DNA of 36,588 nt, taken from Priestia aryabhattai B8W22 (GTDB lineage: Bacteria; Bacillota; Bacilli; Bacillales; Bacillaceae_H). Location: positions 1 to 36,588 of the forward strand of contig NZ_JYOO01000046.1 of NCBI RefSeq assembly GCF_000956595.1, written 5' to 3'. Each line of letters starts with the position of its first letter. The first letter of the stretch is position 1. The notes under the pieces are model-generated. The model saw only the letters and a program-made list of their open reading frames with translations. It was not told the origin of the DNA and ran no database searches. A program made the position numbers and the translations under genes. Positions 8,191 to 15,993 of the stretch are shown piece by piece.

Positions 8191-9302
8191 ACAAATGCCC
8201 CCTTTACAGTTAAATCTTCCGTTAATGGTTCGTAGTGCAAGCATGAACCTGTATCACCATCAAATAAAAACAGGTGTTTTGGATCGATAAAAATAGGAAC
8301 GCGCTCTCCCACCTTTATATTCCATTGACCGTTCCACTTAGCCATCCACTGCTTGTCACCTATATGAAATGTAAGCAGTGTTTCCGTGCCTAGAATTTCT
8401 ACATTATCTACCTCCACAATAAAACTCGTGTTATCGTTTGTCGCAAGCTGTATATGCTCAGGTCTCACTCCAACCACAACTTCTTTTTTACCGTTAAGGT
8501 TACTGTGTGGTGTACTCATAGAAATAGCTCGTCTATCTTCAAAAACTAGTAAGTTATTTTCTATAGAAACGTTTGATAGATTCATAGGGGGAGAACCTAT
8601 AAAAGATGCTACAAACGTGTTCTTTGGTGCATTGTAAATATCAAGCGGACGTCCAACTTGTTGAATATTTCCTCCATTTAAAATCATCATTCGATCTGCC
8701 ATCGTCATCGCCTCTGTTTGATCGTGCGTGACATAAATCATCGTAATACCTAACTTACGCTGAATCTGACGAATTTCTGACCTCATCTTTGCTCGCAGCT
8801 TCGCATCCAAGTTGGATAACGGCTCATCCATCAAGCAAATAGGCGAATGAGTAACAATAGCACGTGCGAGCGCTACACGCTGACGCTGTCCTCCCGAAAG
8901 CTGTCTAGGCTTTCGCTTTAAATATTCACTTAAACCAAGCATTTCTGCTGCTTCCCTGCAGCGCTTTTGCTGTTCTTGCTTTGAAATTTTCTTTGTATGC
9001 AGACCAAAAAGAATATTTTGTTCCACTGTCAAATGCGGATATAAGGCATAGTTTTGAAACACCATTGACAAATTGCGCTGACTTGGAAGCAGTTTATTTG
9101 CTTTTACATCTCCAATTAGCAGCTCTCCCTGCGTGACTTCTTCTAATCCGGCAATCATTCTCAGCATTGTGCTTTTCCCGCACCCTGAAGGACCTACTAG
9201 TACGAAAAACTCTCCCGGTTCAATTGTGACGTTAATATCTTGAATAACATTTGTTTTTTGATCGTATGACTTCCCAATGTTAACTAGCTCTACTTTTTTC
9301 AT
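8187..9302 (-). CDS. ugpC: ABC transporter ATPase, UgpC/MsmX family
   Basis: A 371-residue ATPase with Walker A GPSGCGKST, a Q-loop at NYALYPHLTV, the signature LSGGQRQRVALARAI, Walker B ICLMDEPLSNLDAKLR and the H-loop VTHDQTEAMTMADR. A C-terminal TOBE-type domain (about 240-371) includes VVVGVRPEHI. It should energise import through UgpA/UgpE. AAAGGAG lies 8 nt before the ATG. The gene starts 18 bp after glpP and overlaps ugpA by 4 nt. MsmX-type ATPases can serve several importers, but having its own operon suggests dedicated use here. Confidence 0.88.
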   Translation of the reverse strand: MKKVELVNIGKSYDQKTNVIQDINVTIEPGEFFVLVGPSGCGKSTMLRMIAGLEEVTQGELLIGDVKANKLLPSQRNLSMVFQNYALYPHLTVEQNILFGLHTKKISKQEQQKRCREAAEMLGLSEYLKRKPRQLSGGQRQRVALARAIVTHSPICLMDEPLSNLDAKLRAKMRSEIRQIQRKLGITMIYVTHDQTEAMTMADRMMILNGGNIQQVGRPLDIYNAPKNTFVASFIGSPPMNLSNVSIENNLLVFEDRRAISMSTPHSNLNGKKEVVVGVRPEHIQLATNDNTSFIVEVDNVEILGTETLLTFHIGDKQWMAKWNGQWNIKVGERVPIFIDPKHLFLFDGDTGSCLHYEPLTEDLTVKGAFV

Positions 9303-9320
9303 TAAAAACGCTCCTTTCTC

Positions 9321-9899
9321 TTATTCATATTTTTTCCACAACCATGATTTCCCTGTAGAAACTGCCGTAGCTCCTGCTTTTAAAGCAGCTTGGATATGGC
9401 TTTCATTTTGAATGAGTCCACCCGTAATAATAGGGATACTTGTTTTTTTAACGACTTTTTCTATCATCTCCGGAATTAATCCTGGCATTAGTTCTAATGC
9501 ATCCGGTTTAATATCTTGAACGGTTTTTAACCCTTGTGCTACCGCGTCTGTATCAACTAAAAACAGCCGCTGAATAGCAACCAGTCCTTCTTGCTTTGCG
9601 TAATTAATGAGTGAACTTTTAGTAGTTACGATACCTGTAGGCTTTACAAACTTAGCAAGGAATTTAAGCCCTTCTCGGTCATAGCTAATCCCCGGAATTT
9701 TTTCAACGTGTAAAAAAACCGTTCGATTATGCTGTTTGAGTAAATCTACATAGCGTTTAATCACACTAATATTGCCCGTTAATAAAAAGGCTGCCTGGAT
9801 CTCTGTTTCTAAAAATTGCTCTAAATTTTTTGGGCTTTTAATAGATGCAATTAAACGGTCTTGCCCAAGCTGTTGTAAGAAATCTGCTTCCTTATTCAA
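9321..9899 (-). CDS. glpP: GlpP-family glycerol-3-phosphate-responsive antiterminator
   Basis: A 192-residue GlpP-family protein with a TIM-barrel-like pattern: PKNLEQFLETEI near the start, HVEKIPGISYDREGLKFL in the middle, and ELMPGLIPEMI and ITGGLIQNESHIQAALKAGATAVSTG at the end (phosphate-binding-like). In B. subtilis, GlpP bound to glycerol 3-phosphate prevents termination in the leaders of glp genes. The start is TTG at 9899, with AAAGGAAGG 8 nt upstream; no better start is in frame. It heads the ugp operon and its own leader carries a terminator hairpin (9926-9979), so autogenous control by antitermination is plausible. It may be a paralogue of a glpFK-linked copy elsewhere, which I cannot see. 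Confidence 0.87.
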   Translation of the reverse strand: MNKEADFLQQLGQDRLIASIKSPKNLEQFLETEIQAAFLLTGNISVIKRYVDLLKQHNRTVFLHVEKIPGISYDREGLKFLAKFVKPTGIVTTKSSLINYAKQEGLVAIQRLFLVDTDAVAQGLKTVQDIKPDALELMPGLIPEMIEKVVKKTSIPIITGGLIQNESHIQAALKAGATAVSTGKSWLWKKYE

Positions 9900-9925
9900 G
9901 ACGATGCCTTCCTTTCATTCACAAA

Positions 9926-9979
9926 AAACCACAAAAAACGCATAGGGTATTGATATAGACCTATTGTTTTTTGTGGTTT
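9926..9979 (-). promoter_or_regulatory. Leader terminator hairpin of glpP-ugp, likely GlpP target
   Basis: On the minus strand AAACCACAAAAAAC then ATAGG pair with their complements in two blocks (14 and 5 bp) around a short loop, and T residues follow. The hairpin lies about 27 nt before the glpP TTG, within a leader of about 145 nt. This is the arrangement of a transcription attenuator. Action of GlpP on it is inferred. Confidence 0.65.
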
Positions 9980-10051
9980 CTCAATTTCATAACCTTAGTA
10001 ACTATTCACTTATCGTTCACATGTTTCATAATAATGGTTATTTATGAAGGA

Positions 10052-10080
10052 AATATAAAGAAGCTGTTGAGTTTTGTAAA
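10052..10080 (-). promoter_or_regulatory. Sigma-A promoter of the glpP-ugp operon
   Basis: TTTACA (10075-10080), 17-bp spacer, TATATT (10052-10057) on the minus strand. It lies just beyond the bioB terminator and upstream of the leader hairpin. Confidence 0.65.
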
Positions 10081-10121
10081 AAAACCGTATAGTTCCTGTA
10101 AATCGCCTAAAAATCAAAAAA

Positions 10122-10139
10122 CCGTTGATTTCTCAACGG
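10122..10139 (-). terminator. Intrinsic terminator of bioB
   Basis: A 7-bp stem (CCGTTGA/TCAACGG) with a 4-nt loop, followed by TTTTTTG on the minus strand, immediately after the bioB stop codon. Confidence 0.85.
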
Positions 10140-10141
10140 CT

Positions 10142-11137
10142 TTACAGTGCACATTCTTCAATTTCAAATCCTAAATCTTCAATTAAACCCCAGTCAGCTG
10201 TAGGTTCTTGACCTTGAGTCGTTAAGTAATCACCTACAAAAATTGAGTTTGCAGCAAACAAACCAAGCGGCTGAAGTGATCTGAGGTTGACTTCTCTGCC
10301 TGCTGAAATTCGAATTTCTTTGGTTGGATTTACAAAACGCATCATCGCTAACAGCTTTAAGCATTGCATTGGCTTTAACGCCTTTTTGTCTTCTAGAGGC
10401 GTTCCTGGAACGGCAACAAGAAAGTTGCATGGAATAGAATCTGCATCTAACTTTTTAATTTGAAAAGCTAATTCAACGGCTTGTTCATTTGTCTCGCCCA
10501 TTCCAAAAATCGCACCAGAACAAGGTGACAAACCTGCTTTTTTAGATGTAGTAACCGTATCGACTCGATCTTCATAGCCATGTGTAGAACAAATATTGTC
10601 GTAGTTATCAGCGTGAGTATTTAAATTATGATTATAGCGATGAACACCCGCCTCGACTAGTTCGTGTGCTTGATCATCTGTTAAAAATCCTAGACAGGCA
10701 CAGATTTTCAAGTCTGTCTTTTGACGAATTTCTTTTACCGCTCCCACTACGTGCGCTACTTCTTTATCAGTAGGGCGGCGGCCTGACGCCACGATACAAT
10801 ATGTACCTGCTTTTCTTTTTTGAGCTTCAAAAGCACCTTCTACAATTTTCTCTTTTGTTAACCACGCATACTTATCAATCGGCGCTTCTGATACAATCGA
10901 CTGTGAGCAATATCCACAGTCTTCTGGGCATAAACCCGATTTAGTATTAATAATCATATTGAGCTTTACTTTTTTCCCATAATGATGATGACGAATTAAG
11001 TAAGCGGCATTCATGACCTCTAACACTTCTTCATCCGGTACATGAAGAAGTTGAAGCGCTTCATTATATGTAATTTCTTTCCCTTTAATAATAGACTGAG
11101 CAAGTGCTTTCCAATCTCTTAAACTTGTGGTTTCCAT
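10142..11137 (-). CDS. bioB: Biotin synthase, radical SAM enzyme
   Basis: A 331-residue BioB, which inserts sulfur into dethiobiotin in the last step of biotin synthesis. The radical-SAM cysteines are C70, C74 and C77 in GLCPEDCGYC. Further BioB hallmarks are YNHNLNTH, GMGETNEQ, PCNFLVAVPGTPL and the C-terminal ISAGREVNLR arginine segment. GGAGGGG lies 5 nt before the ATG. The gene stands alone: no other biotin-pathway gene is in the window, so the rest of the pathway must be elsewhere or absent. A BirA-type operator lies directly upstream. Confidence 0.95.
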   Translation of the reverse strand: METTSLRDWKALAQSIIKGKEITYNEALQLLHVPDEEVLEVMNAAYLIRHHHYGKKVKLNMIINTKSGLCPEDCGYCSQSIVSEAPIDKYAWLTKEKIVEGAFEAQKRKAGTYCIVASGRRPTDKEVAHVVGAVKEIRQKTDLKICACLGFLTDDQAHELVEAGVHRYNHNLNTHADNYDNICSTHGYEDRVDTVTTSKKAGLSPCSGAIFGMGETNEQAVELAFQIKKLDADSIPCNFLVAVPGTPLEDKKALKPMQCLKLLAMMRFVNPTKEIRISAGREVNLRSLQPLGLFAANSIFVGDYLTTQGQEPTADWGLIEDLGFEIEECAL

Positions 11138-11151
11138 CGATTCCCCTCCAT

Positions 11152-11184
11152 TTAGTAAACTTATAAAAATAAAAAGTTAACAAT
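11152..11184 (-). promoter_or_regulatory. BirA operator (biotin box) upstream of bioB
   Basis: The half-sites TTGTTAAC and GTTTAC(TAA) are separated by 15 nt, the usual architecture of BirA repressor boxes. A TATAAT (11183-11188) touches the upstream half-site. The -35 is uncertain: a TTGACA at 11218-11223 is too far for that -10. A further GGTAAC-like half-site lies next to it. Confidence 0.7.
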
Positions 11185-11247
11185 TATAACTAAAAGTTAC
11201 CATTACTTCTCCTTTTATGTCAACACTGTATAATTAATAGTTAACTC

Positions 11248-11282
11248 AAAAAGCCACTTCTATGATATAGAAGTGGCTTTTT
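11248..11282 (-). terminator. Intrinsic terminator of the alpha-galactosidase operon
   Basis: A stem of about 15 bp (AAAAAGCCACTTCTA and its complement) with a short loop and T-run, 2 bp after the galactosidase stop codon. It would also separate this unit from bioB. Confidence 0.88.
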
Positions 11283-11284
11283 GC

Positions 11285-13510
11285 TTATTGCGCTTGCAGT
11301 GTGTAAATAACCGATACAAAGTCTCCGGATTTTTCATCGTATGCTTCAACACCCGGATACTCATGAGTTAGAGCAATTCCTGCGTACATGAGCTCATCTC
11401 CATAAGCTGTTTGGTCTGTTTCCATCACCGTATATTCATAATCAGGATGAAGCCCTTTTAGCTCAATGTGTTCATAAGAAGGATTTGGTCTAGCTAATAC
11501 TTGATAATAACCGATGATTGCCTGTTTTTGATCGGATGAAACAACCATCCAGCTCGTCACATTTCCATCTTGTTCAAACGGACTTTTTAATCGATAGAAT
11601 GTTCCATTTTGAATAAGAGATCGGTGTTTTTTATAATACTGAATTTGTTTTTTTACCGTTTCTTTTTCATCTTCTGTCATCAGCGTAACATCCAACTCAT
11701 AACCAAATGCCCCAAAATACGCAACGTCTCCTCTTGTTTCTAGACTTGTTACTCTGCGTACTTGATGATTTGGTACGGCTGATACGTGTGCTCCCATTGA
11801 ACTGATTGGATAGGCAAAAGACGTGCCGTACTGAATTTTCAGACGTTCAATCGCGTCCGTGTTATCGCTCGTCCAAGCTTGGGGAGCATAATAAAGCATT
11901 CCCGGATCAAATCTAGCGCCCCCGCTTGCACACGATTCAAATAAAATATCCGGAAACTTCTTTGTTAGTCGCTCATACAAATCATATACTCCTAAAATAT
12001 AGCGATGTACTACTTCAAACTGGCGATTCGCAGGCAGCCCAACAGATCCAATCTCCGTTATATTTCGATTCATATCCCATTTTATATACGAGATAGGTGC
12101 TTCACTTAAAATAGCTTCCATTCGTTCATAAATATAATTCACTACTTCTTCTCGTGAAAAATCAAGCACATATTGATTTCTTCCATGAGACTGATGACGA
12201 TCTGGCACATGAATTAGCCAGTCTGGATGCTTTTCATACAAATTGCTTTGCTTTGAAATCATTTCAGGTTCAAACCATAATCCAAAGTCCATACCTAATT
12301 CCGTTACTTTTTGAGCAAGTGATTTCATACCGCCCGGAAGCTTATTTTCATCTACAAACCAGTCTCCAAGAGAAGTTGTATCATCATTACGTTTACCAAA
12401 CCAGCCGTCATCCAATACAAAAAGTTCAACGCCCAGCTTTTGTGCTTCTTTGGCAATATGTACAATTTTCTCTTCGTTAAAATCAAAATACGTCGCTTCC
12501 CAGTTATTAATTAAAACTGGTCGCTCTAAATCCCGCCATTTTCCTCTAGCGAGACGCTTGCGATAAAGCTCATGATACTCTTGGCTAAGGCCGTTTAGCC
12601 CATTATTCGAATAAGCCAGTACTAGTTCTGGTGATTGAAAAGTTTGTCCACTTTCTAGTCGCCACTGAAAATCAAAAGGATGAATGCCCATCGTTACTCT
12701 TGATACATTATAGTGATCTACTTCCACTTGTCCAAGAAAGTTTCCGCTGTATACGAGACTAAAACCATACGCTTCTCCAATGTGTTCAGTTGCAGCTGGA
12801 TTCTTTAAAATTAAAAATGGGTTTTGCTGACTGCTGCTTGTACCTCTCGCACTAGAAATACTTTGAATACCCGGCTGAAGCATTCTTGTTTTCACGTGTC
12901 TCTCTCGAATCCAAGCACCGGAAAGCTGAACCATTTCATAATTTGATGTAGGCAAATCAATGCTGCCGCTCATGATACGCAAAATATCGACTGGTTCTTC
13001 TCCTCTATGTTCAAATCGTGCGTGACGCGTAATAATATTTCGGTCTTCGTAAACGGTGTACGTTAAAATAAGTGATGCATTGAGCAATTTATCAATCATT
13101 TCAACTTCTACACTCGTGGCTTCACCCTCTTCTTCTACGTATGTAGCAGGTAAGCCGTTTAATGGCTTCTTGCCTTTGTAAATTTTATGGTTATCGTATT
13201 CAAAATTTGTGATTCGGCTTCCGTTTTGCTGAAGAAGTTGATAGGCTGGCTCTCTGAAGTCTGTTGTCCCATAAGAAGAATACTCTTGTTTGATTGTTTC
13301 AAGAGAAAATGCTAGTTCTCCTTCATATACCGAAGCGCTAGCTCCTCTTGTTTCTACACGTAAAAAATGCTGAAAAGACGGACGGTGCTTAAGCTTTTTT
13401 CCATAGTATAAGTGACCAAGCTGCCCGTTTCTCAACACTGAAAAGATATAACTTACATCGCGGCCCTGCAGGTGAAACTCCTTGGTACGTTCATTAAATA
13501 ATATTCCCAC
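11285..13510 (-). CDS. Alpha-galactosidase, glycoside hydrolase family 36
   Basis: A 741-residue GH36 enzyme, close in length to Geobacillus AgaA-type enzymes. The N-terminal beta domain is followed by the catalytic barrel (VLDDGWFGKRND, LWFEPEM). The nucleophile is D479 in YIKWDMNRN and the acid/base D549 in WTSDNTDAIER; ESCASGGARFD completes the active-site signature. It has no signal peptide and should cleave terminal alpha-galactosides (melibiose, raffinose series) in the cytosol. The start is GTG at 13510 with GAGGAGA 8-9 nt upstream. It lies 19 bp after a conserved-looking unknown gene. No sugar transporter or regulator is adjacent, so uptake must come from elsewhere. A cre site upstream suggests catabolite repression. 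Confidence 0.93.
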   Translation of the reverse strand: MGILFNERTKEFHLQGRDVSYIFSVLRNGQLGHLYYGKKLKHRPSFQHFLRVETRGASASVYEGELAFSLETIKQEYSSYGTTDFREPAYQLLQQNGSRITNFEYDNHKIYKGKKPLNGLPATYVEEEGEATSVEVEMIDKLLNASLILTYTVYEDRNIITRHARFEHRGEEPVDILRIMSGSIDLPTSNYEMVQLSGAWIRERHVKTRMLQPGIQSISSARGTSSSQQNPFLILKNPAATEHIGEAYGFSLVYSGNFLGQVEVDHYNVSRVTMGIHPFDFQWRLESGQTFQSPELVLAYSNNGLNGLSQEYHELYRKRLARGKWRDLERPVLINNWEATYFDFNEEKIVHIAKEAQKLGVELFVLDDGWFGKRNDDTTSLGDWFVDENKLPGGMKSLAQKVTELGMDFGLWFEPEMISKQSNLYEKHPDWLIHVPDRHQSHGRNQYVLDFSREEVVNYIYERMEAILSEAPISYIKWDMNRNITEIGSVGLPANRQFEVVHRYILGVYDLYERLTKKFPDILFESCASGGARFDPGMLYYAPQAWTSDNTDAIERLKIQYGTSFAYPISSMGAHVSAVPNHQVRRVTSLETRGDVAYFGAFGYELDVTLMTEDEKETVKKQIQYYKKHRSLIQNGTFYRLKSPFEQDGNVTSWMVVSSDQKQAIIGYYQVLARPNPSYEHIELKGLHPDYEYTVMETDQTAYGDELMYAGIALTHEYPGVEAYDEKSGDFVSVIYTLQAQ

Positions 13511-13529
13511 TCTATCTCTCTCCTCACCA

Positions 13530-14066
13530 TCAAATATCTAACGAGACATTTCCTTTTTCATCTATTGCCGTTGCATGCTCAAAAGTAGCTGCTACATTAA
13601 TCTCTTTGCTCTCATACCATTTGGCTAAATCTTGGAATAACTCTTCTGTTTCAATCATTCTTGTATCTACTCGCAGTTCAGTTTCGTAGCTATGAAGAGA
13701 CCAAGTGCTTTCATTAAATAGGGTCATCTCCACATCTAGACACATTTCCTTCCAATTGGGGGCACACCGAATAGGGTGAAGTATGTCTGAACATGCAATA
13801 GTGTAGCGGTTAGAGCCATTCTTATTCATAAAACAATGAACAGAAGAGGTACTCACATCCCCCTGACTAGTTTGTATAGATTTATATAGTTGAATATCTA
13901 ACAACGGAACGCTCCATTTTAACGCCATTTTTGGAAGAATTCTTTTTTTAATCGACTTGACCGTTAATTTAATAAAATAAACACCATCTTTTTTTGTTTC
14001 ATCCAATACAACATGCACACCTGGTCCCTTGTTTATCTCCAAGTTTATATAGGGTGTAGCAATCAC
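13530..14066 (-). CDS. Unknown protein co-transcribed with the alpha-galactosidase
   Basis: About 178 residues, soluble, without signal or clear membrane segment and without a motif I recognise. The predicted content is mostly beta-strand with alternating polar and hydrophobic residues. I place the start at GTG 14066, because AAAGGAG lies 9 nt upstream; the longer frame from 14129 would include this ribosome site and probably the promoter. The gene ends 19 bp before the galactosidase start, so a joint transcript is likely. A carbohydrate-related role is a guess from context only. Confidence 0.6.
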   Translation of the reverse strand: MIATPYINLEINKGPGVHVVLDETKKDGVYFIKLTVKSIKKRILPKMALKWSVPLLDIQLYKSIQTSQGDVSTSSVHCFMNKNGSNRYTIACSDILHPIRCAPNWKEMCLDVEMTLFNESTWSLHSYETELRVDTRMIETEELFQDLAKWYESKEINVAATFEHATAIDEKGNVSLDI

Positions 14067-14114
14067 TTCTTTCATCTCCTTTATCATCATTATAAGTTTA
14101 TACACCCACGAAAA

Positions 14115-14128
14115 TGTAACCGCATTCA
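14115..14128. promoter_or_regulatory. CcpA (cre) site upstream of the galactosidase operon
   Basis: TGTAACCGCATTCA, flanked by A on both sides, fits WTGNAANCGNWWNCAW at every position when read on the plus strand. It lies about 20 bp upstream of the minus-strand TATAAT, overlapping the expected -35 region, a position suited to repression. Confidence 0.6.
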
Positions 14129-14325
14129 AAAGTTTGTTTTCGTATTTATTACAAGTAGATCACTCTAATCGAAGCTTTTTTACTTTCTTTCATTTTATGT
14201 AAAATACTTTCTAGACTCAATGGTAAAAATCAAAGTGAAAAAAAGCATTTTTTTGCTTTATCTAGCAATTAACTAAACGCTCTTTATCTCTTAGCGCGCA
14301 ATTTTCTCTTCTTTTTCAAAAAAAG

Positions 14326-14352
14326 ATGACAAATCTAACAATATAGTATAAT
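14326..14352 (+). promoter_or_regulatory. Possible promoter of the APC permease gene
   Basis: ATGACA (14326-14331) and TATAAT (14347-14352) with a 15-bp spacer, which is short. The -10 is good and 30-35 nt remain to the ribosome site. Confidence 0.35.
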
Positions 14353-14395
14353 AATAAATACTGCAGAATGATTATACAAAGAAAGGATGACAAAT

Positions 14396-15709
14396 ATGAA
14401 TCATGGACCTTCTCTTCTTAAACAACTAAAATTATGGCATATCGTCGTGATAGGATTAGGCTACATGGCACCCATGGCCGTTTTCGATACATTTGGCATT
14501 GTAACTGAATCCACAGATGGACATGTTTCAGGTGCTTATGCATTCACGTTGATTGCTATTTTATTCACAGCCATTAGTTATGGAAAAATGGTAAAAGCTT
14601 TTCCCGGAGCTGGTTCTTCTTATACATACGCACAGCAAGTAATGAATCCAAGCATTGGTTTTTTGGTAGGATGGACGGCTCTTCTTGATTATCTATTTCT
14701 ACCGATGATTAATGCACTTTTGACAAATATTTACCTAAGCTCTCTGTTTCCAGGTGTTCCAAAGGCCGTATGGATTATCAGCTTTGTTGTCATCATGACC
14801 ATAATGAATATTTTTAGCGTTCATTTAACCGTTTCTTTTGGTACGCTATTAGTTGCTTTTCAAATTTTAGTCGCTATCATCTTTATTATTTTAAGTGCTA
14901 CAACTCAAGGCGAAGAGTTATCATTTAAACCGTTTATAAGTGAAGCGGCCTCTGTATCTCTGTTATTAAACGGGGCGGCCATTTTATGCTTTTCTTTTTT
15001 AGGCTTTGATGCCGTAACCACCATGGCGGAAGAAACAATTAAGCCTGAGAAAACCATTCCCAAAGGGATTCTCATTATTGCATGTACAGGAGGCGCGTTA
15101 TTTATTACAGTTTCTTACTTTGCTCAGCTTCTTTTCCCTTCAGCCTCTTTGTTTCATGATTTAGAAGGTGCATCGGCTGAAATCGCTTATAAAATTGGCG
15201 GCCAGCTTTTTCAATCTATTTTTGTAGCAGCGGCCTTGACTTCAACTATTGCTTCTGGACTTGTCTCACATATGAGTGCATCAAGACTTCTCTACGCAAT
15301 TGGGAAAGATGGTTATCTGCCGCGAGGAATTTTTGGCTATATTCACCCTAAAACAAAGACGCCTATTTGGAACGTAGTAATTATTGGTGGTCTCTCTTTA
15401 ATTTCACTAGGTCTGTCTCTTGAAAAAGCTACCTCTTTAATTAATTTTGGCGCTTTAATTGCGTTCAGCTCAGTGAACATAGCAGTTTTTATCCATTATT
15501 TTATTCATCAAAACAAGCGTTCCTTCAGTGGATATATTTCATATGTACTTATGCCTCTACTCGGCAGTTTATTTTTGTTTTTTATGTGGCTTAACTTAGA
15601 AAAAACATCCTTATTTATCGGTATTGTTTGGAGTATAATCGGTATTATTTATTTGCTGATTGCTAGACGAAAAAATACCATTACCATTCCTACTTTTCAT
15701 TTTGATTAA
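14396..15709 (+). CDS. APC-family amino acid/polyamine permease
   Basis: A 437-residue membrane protein with about 12 hydrophobic segments. The first segment has the unwound-helix motif GLGYMAPMAVFDTFG of the amino acid-polyamine-organocation family, followed by AFPGAGSSYTYAQQ. The overall pattern resembles PuuP-type putrescine importers and YveA-type acidic amino-acid permeases, but I cannot choose the substrate. The start is the ATG at 14396 with AAAGGA 8 nt upstream; an ATG at 14387 overlaps that site. It stands alone, divergent from the galactosidase operon. Confidence 0.82.
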   Translation: MNHGPSLLKQLKLWHIVVIGLGYMAPMAVFDTFGIVTESTDGHVSGAYAFTLIAILFTAISYGKMVKAFPGAGSSYTYAQQVMNPSIGFLVGWTALLDYLFLPMINALLTNIYLSSLFPGVPKAVWIISFVVIMTIMNIFSVHLTVSFGTLLVAFQILVAIIFIILSATTQGEELSFKPFISEAASVSLLLNGAAILCFSFLGFDAVTTMAEETIKPEKTIPKGILIIACTGGALFITVSYFAQLLFPSASLFHDLEGASAEIAYKIGGQLFQSIFVAAALTSTIASGLVSHMSASRLLYAIGKDGYLPRGIFGYIHPKTKTPIWNVVIIGGLSLISLGLSLEKATSLINFGALIAFSSVNIAVFIHYFIHQNKRSFSGYISYVLMPLLGSLFLFFMWLNLEKTSLFIGIVWSIIGIIYLLIARRKNTITIPTFHFD

Positions 15710-15845
15710 GGAAATAGACTTAGCACACCTCGACATATTTTCCCGGAAATAATGTCGAAAAAAAGTAATTGAGACATAAGCAAATCAATCCCATCTAAAC
15801 ACGAACAAAAGGGTAAACGATCTAGTATGAATCACTCGTTACACC

Positions 15846-15977
15846 GCTGTTGATTTCCGTGCAAGGCTTCGCTTTCCGCGGGCGGCCGTTGAGCCTCCTC
15901 GTCGCTTTCGCTCCTGCGGGGTCTCATCTGTTCCGCTTTTTCCGCAGGAGTCTTCGCCTTGCCCTCCAATCAACAGC
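15846..15977. repeat. GC-rich palindromic intergenic element, about 132 bp
   Basis: The ends GCTGTTGATT (15846-15855) and AATCAACAGC (15968-15977) are exact inverted repeats. Inside, GCAAGGC pairs with GCCTTGC (15861-15867/15956-15962), and CTCCTGCGG pairs with CCGCAGGAG (15911-15919/15942-15950). The element is much richer in G and C than its surroundings. I recall closely similar repeats with CGCTTTCCGCGGG and CTCCTGCGGGGTCTC blocks scattered in many Bacillaceae genomes. Mechanism and function are unknown to me. Confidence 0.75.
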
Positions 15978-15993
15978 TAGAAGCAACTAAACA

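Larger units (their letters stand above)
14067..14395. other. Divergent intergenic region, galactosidase operon and APC permease
   Basis: About 330 bp of AT-rich sequence without a gene. It holds a cre site (14115-14128), a minus-strand TATAAT (14089-14094) just before the ribosome site of the left operon, and a candidate promoter for the permease (14326-14352). A short A/T-rich stem-loop (AAAGC/GCTTT) lies around 14240-14263. I see no further gene. Confidence 0.6.

Noticed and set aside
10005-10030. Possible cre in the glpP leader (TGTGAACGATAAGT)
   Set aside because: Three mismatches at conserved positions.
12154-12480. 108-residue frame antisense to the alpha-galactosidase
   Set aside because: It lies inside a well-supported gene and lacks a ribosome site and family signals.
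13530-14129. Longer form of the unknown galactosidase-linked protein
   Set aside because: The extra 21 codons contain the ribosome site and TATAAT of the better GTG start.
15730-15758. Palindrome after the APC permease as its terminator
   Set aside because: The stem has two mismatches and A residues, not T residues, follow on the plus strand.
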